A stretch of 64,000 bases of DNA from an uncultured Prevotella sp. (GTDB lineage: Bacteria; Bacteroidota; Bacteroidia; Bacteroidales; Bacteroidaceae): assembly GCA_944321645.1 (NCBI GenBank), contig CALUMB010000001.1, positions 1 through 64,000 of the forward strand. Direction: 5' to 3'. Positions 7,587 through 14,738 of this stretch are shown piece by piece; the stretch's first letter is position 1, and every line of letters starts with the position of its first letter. Below the pieces are notes generated by a model that saw only the letters and a program-made list of their open reading frames with translations, was not told where the DNA came from and did no database searches. The position numbers were made by a program, and so were the translations under genes.

Positions 7587-9334
7587 GGCGCGGTATGCCT
7601 GATGGTGGCGGCAGGGTCGTCAGAAGGCTTTATGTCCTCGATTTGCAGTTGTGGCTCGCCGCGCTTGTAGGCATTCTCCTCGATGGTGTAAACAATGTCG
7701 AAGCTGCGCTTGCTCTTGATATAGCGCACGGCATCGCTCTGCCCGAAGGCTATGCCGTTCATCACGTTGCTCGACTTGCTGTCCACAAGCTCCAGCTTGA
7801 TGTGCTCCTGGTTGCGCCCCACCACCTTGCTCGTGCCGTAGTCGTAGACGTTGCGCGTGCAGAAGAGCGGCTTGGGGTTGTCGGGGCCGTGGGGGGCAAG
7901 CTTCTTCAGGTCGGCATGGAACTTCTTGGTAATGTCCTTGAAGTCCACCACTTCCTCGATGTCGAGCATGGCCTGTGTCTGTTCCGGCTGTATGTGCTCG
8001 TCGACATATTGCTGGAACCTGCGCTTGAATTCGGGTATGTTGCCTGCCTTCATCGAAAGTCCGGCGGCATAGGTATGGCCGCCGAAGTTCTCCAGCAGGT
8101 CGCGGCAGCTCTTGATGGCGTCGTAGATGTCGAACCCGGCCACGCTGCGTGCCGAGCCTGTGGCCAGGCCATTGCTCATGGTCAGGACCACGGTCGGGCG
8201 GAAATACAGTTCCGTAAGCCGCGAGGCGACGATGCCAACAACGCCCTTCTTCCAGTTTTCGCCGTACAGTACGATTGACGAGCGGTGCTGCTGGTTTTCG
8301 AGCCTCTCCACTATTTGGTTTGCCTCTTCGGTCATTTGCTTGTCGATGTCCTTGCGCTGCTCGTTGTACTTGTTTATCATCCCGGCTTCGCCGATGGCCC
8401 TTTTCAGGTCTTTCTCCACGAGCAGCTCTACGGCTTCGCGCCCGTTTTGCATACGCCCGGAGGCGTTGATGCGCGGCCCTATCTTGAACACGATGTCGCT
8501 CATGGTCAGTTCGCGGCCCGACAGGCCGCAAATCTCGATGATGGCCTTCAGGCCCACTGACGGGTTCTGGTTGAGCTGCTTCAGCCCGTGGTAGGCCAGT
8601 ATCCTGTTTTCGCCCATTACGGGAACGATGTCGGAGGCAATGCTCACGGCGCAGAGGTCGAGCAGGGGGATGAGCCGCGAAAACGGTATGCCGTTGTTCT
8701 TGGCGAAGGCCTGCATGAACTTGAATCCCACCCCGCAGCCAGACAGGTGGCCGTAAGGGTAGGTCGAGCCTGGCCGCTTGGGGTTGAGTATGGCCACTGC
8801 CTGCGGCATTTCCTCGTCAGGCACGTGGTGGTCGCAGATTATGAAGTCGATGCCGAGCTTCTTTGCGTATGCAATCTCTTCCACGGCCTTTATCCCGCAG
8901 TCGAGCACGATGATGAGCTTAACGCCCCTCGAGTTGGCGTAGTCTATCCCTTTCAGGCTTACTCCGTAGCCTTCCTCGTAGCGGTCGGGGATGTAATAGT
9001 CGATGTTGGAGTAGAACTGCTGCAAGAACTTATAGACCACGGCCACGGCCGTACACCCGTCCACGTCGTAGTCGCCGTACACCATGATGCGCTCCTTGCG
9101 GCCCATGGCATCGTTCAGCCTGTCTACCGCCACGTCCATGTCGTCCATGAGGAACGGGTCGTTCAGCTCGTTGAGCATGGGGCGGAAGAAACGCTTGGCC
9201 GCCGACTCCGTCTTGATGCCGCGGCGCAGCAGCAAGTCGGCTATTATCGTGCTCATGCCGATTTTCTCAGCCAGCTCCGCTGCAGCCCCTTCCCCTTCGC
9301 GAGTCTGTGTTTTGCAATTCCATTTAAAGTGCAT
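7583..9334 (-). CDS. recJ: single-stranded-DNA-specific exonuclease RecJ
   Basis: A 583-residue 5'-3' ssDNA exonuclease of the DHH phosphoesterase family. Motifs seen: YGDYDVDG (motif I), DCGI (motif II), CDHH (motif III), SGCGVGFKF, and in the DHHA1 domain NASGRM and GGHTYAAGL. I start at the ATG at 9334 (MHFKWNCK), which fits Bacteroidales RecJ; an upstream in-frame start would add a lysine-rich leader encoded in a T-rich stretch and is less likely. RecJ and RecQ cooperate in gap and fork processing, so the tight recJ-recQ coupling (4-bp overlap) makes functional sense. A near-consensus promoter box (TAACTTTA) is at about 9400-9407 on this strand. Confidence 0.94.
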   Translation of the reverse strand: MHFKWNCKTQTREGEGAAAELAEKIGMSTIIADLLLRRGIKTESAAKRFFRPMLNELNDPFLMDDMDVAVDRLNDAMGRKERIMVYGDYDVDGCTAVAVVYKFLQQFYSNIDYYIPDRYEEGYGVSLKGIDYANSRGVKLIIVLDCGIKAVEEIAYAKKLGIDFIICDHHVPDEEMPQAVAILNPKRPGSTYPYGHLSGCGVGFKFMQAFAKNNGIPFSRLIPLLDLCAVSIASDIVPVMGENRILAYHGLKQLNQNPSVGLKAIIEICGLSGRELTMSDIVFKIGPRINASGRMQNGREAVELLVEKDLKRAIGEAGMINKYNEQRKDIDKQMTEEANQIVERLENQQHRSSIVLYGENWKKGVVGIVASRLTELYFRPTVVLTMSNGLATGSARSVAGFDIYDAIKSCRDLLENFGGHTYAAGLSMKAGNIPEFKRRFQQYVDEHIQPEQTQAMLDIEEVVDFKDITKKFHADLKKLAPHGPDNPKPLFCTRNVYDYGTSKVVGRNQEHIKLELVDSKSSNVMNGIAFGQSDAVRYIKSKRSFDIVYTIEENAYKRGEPQLQIEDIKPSDDPAATIRHTAP

Positions 9335-9641
9335 TATGTTTGTTTTTTTCTTTTCTCTTTCTTTTAGGCGACCGCGCACAGTTTGCGCAATCAGCTCGTA
9401 AAGTTACAAAGAAAAAACAAATTCCGGCTTGTCTATGCCAAAGTTTTTGCGTTTTTTACCCAAAAGGCATTGAATATTGTGGCAGTGGGCGCAAAGGCAC
9501 TCTGCTGCGATGGTTAAAATGAAAAAGTGGGCTTGCCACTTTTGAGGCACGCTCACTTTAATGGCTCAGATACGGGAAAGAACGGCTGAGACAGGAAAAT
9601 TTAGTCAGACAACCGACAGTTTTTTATCTGTTATCATCGCA
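9335..9641. other. 307-bp intergenic region recJ / dfx
   Basis: Between two minus-strand genes. It holds the presumed recJ promoter near 9400 and the small hairpin listed separately (9521-9543). I see no ORF, RNA gene or repeat otherwise. Confidence 0.5.
9521..9543 (-). terminator. possible terminator after dfx
   Basis: AAAAGTGG / CCACTTTT, an 8-bp perfect inverted repeat with a 5-nt loop, followed on the minus strand by TTTTTC and TTTT. It lies about 100 bp beyond the dfx stop. Confidence 0.45.
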
Positions 9642-10019
9642 TTATTCCCCCTTCCAAAGCCCATGTAGGTTGCAATATTCGCGTGCAACCACGGCATCGG
9701 CGTCAGTCTTGAAATCAGCTACCGGCTTCTCTCCCGGTTTCAGGTATTTCCTAAGGGTTTCTTTTTCGGTGGCTAATTCAATCCATTCGATGTAATGCCC
9801 GTCCAGCATTGGGTGCTCCGTGCTCCCAACGGTCACTTTGTAGCCCTCCGGCGTCTTCTCAACCACGGGTACGTGTTTCTCCAAAGCGGCGTCTGTCGTG
9901 TTTTCCGTCAGCAGTTCCATAGGCTGGCCGCAGCATTTTAGCGTGCCGCCGGCAGGGTGGAGCACTTCGACGATGTTGCCGCAAATGGCGCATCTGTAAA
10001 TTTCCTTCTGTTTAGTCAT
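9642..10019 (-). CDS. dfx: desulfoferrodoxin / superoxide reductase (2Fe type)
   Basis: A 125-residue cytoplasmic iron protein that reduces superoxide to peroxide. The N-terminal desulforedoxin-like centre I ligands are all present: Cys10, Cys13, Cys29 and Cys30. The catalytic centre II ligands are His49, His69, His75, Cys116 and His119, with the Glu47-Lys48 pair just before the first His, as in active superoxide reductases. Length is typical of 2Fe-SOR. It is probably a single gene with its own promoter box at 10113-10120 and fits an oxygen-sensitive anaerobe. Confidence 0.96.
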   Translation of the reverse strand: MTKQKEIYRCAICGNIVEVLHPAGGTLKCCGQPMELLTENTTDAALEKHVPVVEKTPEGYKVTVGSTEHPMLDGHYIEWIELATEKETLRKYLKPGEKPVADFKTDADAVVAREYCNLHGLWKGE

Positions 10020-10112
10020 AAGCTTGTCTGTTTTAAGTTTATAAAATGTCTGCCGTCAATGGCGTATGTAGTCAAACGATACTAAAACCGGCTTTATGCC
10101 GTTGCCACTTCG

Positions 10113-10120
10113 CAAATATA
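10113..10120 (-). promoter_or_regulatory. -7 promoter box for dfx
   Basis: TATATTTG on the minus strand, about 94 bp before the dfx start, matching TAnnTTTG. Confidence 0.6.
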
Positions 10121-10197
10121 GTCAATTAATCCGTATGTTGTAGCTTTTTTGTGCTTAATGTGGCGCAAATTAATGTTAAATATGACTGCGTAGGGAA

Positions 10198-10416
10198 GTT
10201 GCATATATGCAACTAAATAACGGTTGAGGCTCCGTCGGTTTTAACATAGGGCCGAAACGCTTTGCAAAACATACCGTTTCGCCTTGCAAAATGTGCCGTT
10301 TTACAGTCCGAAACGAGCCGTTTTGAGCCATAAAACGGGCTGTTTTACAACCTGTTGAACGTCAGGATGTTATGCGATTGGTGCCGCCCCTCGTGGCGTT
10401 AAGTTAAATGTGTTAA
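10198..10416 (+). repeat. intergenic 22-bp-phased element, copy A (219 bp)
   Basis: Begins with the perfect 16-bp palindrome GTTGCATATATGCAAC (10198-10213), then TTTTAACA at 10239, then four 15-bp cores at 10266-10280, 10288-10302, 10310-10324 and 10332-10346, separated by 7-bp spacers, and ends with a GTTAAGTTAAAnnTGTTAA-type box at 10398-10416. Offset of the first core from the element start is 68 bp, the same as in copy B. It lies between dfx and the GH106 gene, both minus strand, downstream of the latter. Confidence 0.8.
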
Positions 10417-10444
10417 TGCAATTAGTGGCTTTTTGACAAAGCGA

Positions 10445-10504
10445 ATCTGGCCTCATGCGGGGTGAGATGCCTTGGGGGCATTGCGTCCCGGCATGAGGCC
10501 AGAT
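10445..10504 (-). terminator. large hairpin downstream of GH106 gene
   Basis: A 14-bp perfect stem (10445-10458 with 10491-10504; arms ATCTGGCCTCATGC and its complement) encloses a second small stem. It is 29 bp beyond the GH106 stop. There is no strong T tract after it on the minus strand, so it may protect mRNA ends rather than terminate by itself. Confidence 0.55.
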
Positions 10505-10532
10505 GCAGGTTGGATTTTTAAGCAGGGCAGGG

Positions 10533-13157
10533 TTAGCGGGTGACGAGCCTGCGGAGGGTGATTGGCGAGTTGAGCCCGCTCTTTACGGGCTTCCAGTTGG
10601 CGTAGTTGCCCTTTGAATAGTTAAGCCCTACGAAGTTGATCTCGTTGAACTTGCGCCACTTAACGCCCTTGCGGTCGAGGTCGGCAATCCTGTTGGCAGG
10701 CAGGTTGGTCACCTCGATGCGGAGCTTGTTGTCGCCGGGCTTGAACAGACCCTTGCACTGGAGCGTGAATGGAACAGACCACGCGCAGCCCACGAGGCTG
10801 TCGTTTACGTAGACCCTTGCGCTCTCCCTCACGTCGCCAAGCTCTATCTCCCAAGGCGATGCCGCCTCGTCGGCTGTCATGTTGACTGTGGTTGTGTAGG
10901 TGCCGGTACCCATGGTTACCTTTACCGAGTCGTCGTCGAGCAGCTCCCACGTTGACAGTGAGTCGAGGTTGAACGTGCGTCCAACCTTTGGTGCGCAGTT
11001 GTCGAAGCTCAGCGTCCACGGCCCGCCAATGGCCTTTGCCTCGCCTTGCGGGTAGAGGCGCGGCGAGGCATTGTCGTTTTGCGCCGTGCTGTAGGTCTGG
11101 AGTATCATCGACTCGCCGCTGCGCAAGTTGACGTGTACGCCCTTGTCGGTGACTTCGGCCTTGCAGATGTCGCCGTTGAGCGGGTTGAACCAGCGCGCGT
11201 CTGCAAATTCTACCGTAAGCGGGATGTAGGCATCGACGTCGCGCGGCGTGAGGTTTGCAATGAAGTAGTGGTGGCCGGTGGGGTTGCTCCTCCTGATAGC
11301 CCTAAGCCCATAGCCAACCTTGAGCTGCTCCGGCTTGGCGGCCTTGGCCATCTGGGCCTTGTCTATGCCATAAATGATGGTGGCGCCTTGCGAGCGCAGC
11401 GAGTCGATGTGGGCCTTGACGGCGGCCGGCATCTTGCCGCTGCCGGGTATGATGAGCGCACGGTAGCGCGTTCCGGCGGCCGTCTGGAGCGCACCGTTCG
11501 TGTAGGTTGTGGTGAGCAGGTAGCGTTCGCTTATGTAGTCGCAGTCGAAGCCGGCCTTGTCTATTTCCAGTATGCTCTTTATGAAGTCGGGCGCTTTCTT
11601 TGCCATGCTGTGGATGTCGAACTGCATCAGCAGCGAGCCTTCGCCCTTGCCGGTGCGCTCTGCCCACATATCGCGCACGGGCAAGAGCACCATGAAGTCG
11701 TTGTCGGGCTTGCCCATCTGCAAGAAGCTCTGGCACCGCTCGATGTATTTCATCAGGTAGGGCGCGTCGCGCCAGATGCTGTTTGTGGGGCTCATGTCGA
11801 TTGATGCGTAGAACTTCCATCCCGGCCATTGCTCGTTGCGCGGTGAATAAGTGGTGCCGTGGAAGTACATATTGTTCACCCCGCAGGTGAACATCAGGTC
11901 GATGTCGGGCTTGCATTGCGAAAGCGAGGTGCGGAAGTGCTCCGTAAGCCACGTGAAGGTCTCGCTGCTCGCGAGCGGCTTGCCCGTGATGTGGGCCGCC
12001 GACGAGGCATATTTGAGCATGGAGACGTCGCTGTCGTTCTTGCGGGTGAAGCCCGTGTCGGTGCGCAATCCCTTGATGCCGAAGTCGGAAAGCCCGAAGC
12101 CCTCGATTTCGGGGATGTCCACTGCGGCGTAGATGTCGATGAGGTTGGCTGGTGAGCCGTGTGCCTGGTTGCGCGTCTTCACCCCGTGGCTGTGCGCCCA
12201 CGCCGTCCATTGGTTTACATAGTTTTCGAGCAGCAGCTCGCCGAGCGTCTCGCGGTAGTCGGAAAGCACCTTGTTGCCTTCGTCGGCCTTGTAGCCGAGC
12301 AGTTCGAGCATGTGGTCTTGGAGCTTGTATCCGCGCCGCTTTTCAAACTCGTCGAGCAGGAGCGGAGTCCAGTTGGCCTGGTAGACTTCGTATGAGTCGT
12401 TGAAGAACGAGTGGGGGTATGGCACGCCTGTCTTCGCAAAAGCGTCGTCGAAGCGCTTCAGGTAGTTGGCTACGGCCTTGTGGTCGAAGTGGTCGATCAC
12501 GTAGCCTTCGCCTCCGGGGGCAGCCCTCTTCACCTTTTGGCGCGTGCGCGAACAATAAATTGCTATCACGCGGTATTGTTCTTTCTTTTTGGCCTTGCCC
12601 CATTTCACAACGCCCTTGTCGTCGGTGAACTCGGTGATGTCAATGGCAGTGCCGTCGGCAGTGTATGCCATCACCTTCGACAGCTTGGCGTATGGTTTCT
12701 CTTTCTTGTTTGTCACGCTGATGTCGACGCCGCGCCTAAGTTCCTTGCCGAGCGTTGCCGTGTCTGTGCATACGAGCTTTGCTGCGGCTTCTTCTATTGG
12801 AACGTAGGGGCCGCCGAACGGCCACCCCGTGCCGTTGTTCATGTCGATGAGCAGTCCGTCGCGCTTTCCTTCGTCTTCCACGAACCTTAGCGCCTCCATC
12901 CATTCGTCGGAAAGAAACTGCAACTCGTTTTGCTTGTTGCCCTGAACGCCGTAGATCGGGGTGATTTCAAGTGCGCCGATGCCGGTCTTTGCATACTCCT
13001 GCATATTCCATTTAAGGTCGGCCTGGTTTACGGCAGACCCCATCCACCACCAGCGTGCTCCCGGTTTTGCCTCGGGGGCTGGCTCCGGCCACGACTGCGC
13101 AAGGAGGCAGTTGGCCATGAGTAATGATGCTGCCAATGCAGCGAATCTGTTGTTCAT
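10533..13157 (-). CDS. GH106 family alpha-L-rhamnosidase-like glycoside hydrolase
   Basis: An 874-residue exported protein (signal peptide to about residue 20, ending LLAQ). The N-terminus, WPEPAPEAKPGARWWWMGSAV, the ITPIYGV segment, and NNGTGWPFGGPYV are characteristic of glycoside hydrolase family 106, which releases terminal alpha-L-rhamnose in rhamnogalacturonan degradation. The last ~180 residues look like a beta-sandwich galactose-binding-like module (NLDSLSTWELLDDDS, WEIELGDVRESARVYVN, PANRIADLDRKGVKWR). It follows the acetylesterase gene by 102 bp with a hairpin between, so the two form a pectin-directed pair. No SusC/SusD genes are in the window. Catalytic residues were not assigned. 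Confidence 0.88.
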   Translation of the reverse strand: MNNRFAALAASLLMANCLLAQSWPEPAPEAKPGARWWWMGSAVNQADLKWNMQEYAKTGIGALEITPIYGVQGNKQNELQFLSDEWMEALRFVEDEGKRDGLLIDMNNGTGWPFGGPYVPIEEAAAKLVCTDTATLGKELRRGVDISVTNKKEKPYAKLSKVMAYTADGTAIDITEFTDDKGVVKWGKAKKKEQYRVIAIYCSRTRQKVKRAAPGGEGYVIDHFDHKAVANYLKRFDDAFAKTGVPYPHSFFNDSYEVYQANWTPLLLDEFEKRRGYKLQDHMLELLGYKADEGNKVLSDYRETLGELLLENYVNQWTAWAHSHGVKTRNQAHGSPANLIDIYAAVDIPEIEGFGLSDFGIKGLRTDTGFTRKNDSDVSMLKYASSAAHITGKPLASSETFTWLTEHFRTSLSQCKPDIDLMFTCGVNNMYFHGTTYSPRNEQWPGWKFYASIDMSPTNSIWRDAPYLMKYIERCQSFLQMGKPDNDFMVLLPVRDMWAERTGKGEGSLLMQFDIHSMAKKAPDFIKSILEIDKAGFDCDYISERYLLTTTYTNGALQTAAGTRYRALIIPGSGKMPAAVKAHIDSLRSQGATIIYGIDKAQMAKAAKPEQLKVGYGLRAIRRSNPTGHHYFIANLTPRDVDAYIPLTVEFADARWFNPLNGDICKAEVTDKGVHVNLRSGESMILQTYSTAQNDNASPRLYPQGEAKAIGGPWTLSFDNCAPKVGRTFNLDSLSTWELLDDDSVKVTMGTGTYTTTVNMTADEAASPWEIELGDVRESARVYVNDSLVGCAWSVPFTLQCKGLFKPGDNKLRIEVTNLPANRIADLDRKGVKWRKFNEINFVGLNYSKGNYANWKPVKSGLNSPITLRRLVTR

Positions 13158-13206
13158 ATTGTTTTAGTGCTTAAGATTTTCAGTTGTGCGGGTGAGCTTG
13201 ATGCCA

Positions 13207-13252
13207 CGCAGCCCCAAGGCCAGCCTGTCATTGGCTTGGCTTTGGGGCTGCG
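13207..13252 (-). repeat. intercistronic hairpin between acetylesterase and GH106 genes
   Basis: 16-bp arms 13207-13222 and 13237-13252 (CGCAGCCCCAAGGCCA and near-complement, one wobble pair), loop 14 nt. No T tract follows on the minus strand, so it is more likely an mRNA processing or stability element than a terminator. Confidence 0.6.
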
Positions 13253-13259
13253 GGATGTG

Positions 13260-14501
13260 TCAGTTGCCGTCGGGTTTCACCAAGTCGGCGTTTTTGGACG
13301 GCACCCATTTGAATGCAGCTGCGTCGTCGGGTTGGCTTGGGTTGAAGTCTACGAAACCCGGGCGCAGGTATTTCGTCAGCGGGCTGTCTATCTCTTTCAG
13401 ACCCATGACCACCATCTTTGAAATTTCGTAGGCGCCGAAGGTGTTGAAGTGCGTGTCGTCCGCAAGAGCCTTGGTCTGCCCGGGGAAGGTGTTGGCGGGA
13501 TAATGCACCAAGGCACGCTTGCTGCCTTCGTAGCCAAGAGCCTCGTAGAAGTCGCGCGACATCTTGTTAAGGTCGATTAAAGGAACGTTCTCGCGTTCGG
13601 CCACAGCCTTCATTGCGGCAGGGAAGTCGCCGTGGGTGGGCGATATAGTCTTCTTGTCGTCGGCAAACCTGCGGCGTTCCGTCGGTGTGCAGAATATTAT
13701 GTTGCCGCCTTGTGCGCGTACCCTGTCAACGAAAATCTTCAGGTTGCGTGTGTAGTGGTACCACGCGCCGCTGCCCGGGCCTTTCTCTTTTTCGTCGTTG
13801 TGGCCGAACTCACAGATTACGTAATCGCCCGGCTTGAGCGTTGAGAGAATCTTGTCGAGCCTTTTTTGGGCGAGGAATGAGCCTGCGGTGAGCCCGCTTT
13901 CGGCATGGTTTGATATGGCGATGCCACTGTCGAACCATTTTGTCACCATCTGTCCCCAGCTTGCCCACGGCTCGTTGTTTTGGTCTACCACGGTCGAGTT
14001 GCCGCAAAGGTAGAGTGTTGGGCAGCTGTCGTTGCGCTCGATGTGGATGCTCTTTACGGCCGGTGCGTCGCCGTTGAACTCGAGCGTGAGCTTGTCGTCC
14101 CAGGCGAGGTAGCCCTTTTCGCGTTCCTTAATCCTGACTCTCTCTTTGTCGTTGATTTGTGGCGAGCGTTTGTTCACCACAAATTCAAAGGTTGCTGTCT
14201 TTCCCTTTTTAGTGTCGGTGTTGTACACCATGAGCCTGCGTCCTTCCGCACGGACGGTTGTGCTGGCCGCTTTTTTCTTCGAGCCAAGCTCCACTTTCAC
14301 GGTGTAGTTTCCGTCCGGAACTTTCACGGAGAAATAGAATGGCTCGTTGCTTTTCTTTTCCGGCTTTGCCAATATGTCGTAGCCATATCCCGTGGCGTCG
14401 CTGTAAACCGGTTGGTCTTTGGTCATGTCGAAGTCGAACGTTTGCGCTGGCAGTATTAGTGGGAATAATGCCATTGCCAAAAGAATTTTCTTTCTGTCCA
14501 T
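13260..14501 (-). CDS. rhamnogalacturonan acetylesterase (SGNH hydrolase)
   Basis: A 413-residue exported SGNH/GDSL esterase with an N-terminal carbohydrate-binding-like beta domain (residues ~20-155) and a catalytic domain. Block I is Gly167-Asn168-Ser169-Thr (nucleophile Ser169, in GNSTVVDQ), the oxyanion region NHAESGLTAGS lies near 198-208, block III is EFGHND (Asn235) and the Asp349-Thr-His351 pair completes the triad. It removes acetyl groups from rhamnogalacturonan I, letting depolymerases and rhamnosidases act, consistent with the GH106 gene downstream. I start at the ATG at 14501, giving a proper signal peptide (KKILLAMALFPLILPAQ). A -7 box lies 139 bp upstream, so the mRNA has a long leader. 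Confidence 0.9.
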   Translation of the reverse strand: MDRKKILLAMALFPLILPAQTFDFDMTKDQPVYSDATGYGYDILAKPEKKSNEPFYFSVKVPDGNYTVKVELGSKKKAASTTVRAEGRRLMVYNTDTKKGKTATFEFVVNKRSPQINDKERVRIKEREKGYLAWDDKLTLEFNGDAPAVKSIHIERNDSCPTLYLCGNSTVVDQNNEPWASWGQMVTKWFDSGIAISNHAESGLTAGSFLAQKRLDKILSTLKPGDYVICEFGHNDEKEKGPGSGAWYHYTRNLKIFVDRVRAQGGNIIFCTPTERRRFADDKKTISPTHGDFPAAMKAVAERENVPLIDLNKMSRDFYEALGYEGSKRALVHYPANTFPGQTKALADDTHFNTFGAYEISKMVVMGLKEIDSPLTKYLRPGFVDFNPSQPDDAAAFKWVPSKNADLVKPDGN

Positions 14502-14639
14502 TTTGTTTAGCTTGTGGTTATTGTTTATTGTTAAATTCCACTTTAAGGTTGTACGTTTTGCGGTTTTGGGTATCAAAGTTGTTGCTGCATATCGGGCTGG
14601 GCTATCTTTTCTTGCTCCCTTGGCGCAGCATATTTGTGG

Positions 14640-14647
14640 CAAAGGTA
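14640..14647 (-). promoter_or_regulatory. -7 promoter box for the acetylesterase-GH106 pair
   Basis: TACCTTTG on the minus strand. It lies 139 bp upstream of the esterase ATG; the intervening leader shows no riboswitch I recognise. Confidence 0.5.
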
Positions 14648-14738
14648 AGAAAAAAAAACGACAGTGTTAATATGGCTTCGCCTTTTTTTCGATATAGCCT
14701 TTATTTCCCACTTGCCGGCCATCTTTGCTGCGATTGCA

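Noticed and set aside
10266..10346. CRISPR array
   Set aside because: The repeated part is a 15-bp palindrome with 7-bp spacers, only four units, and the copies differ; no cas genes are present.
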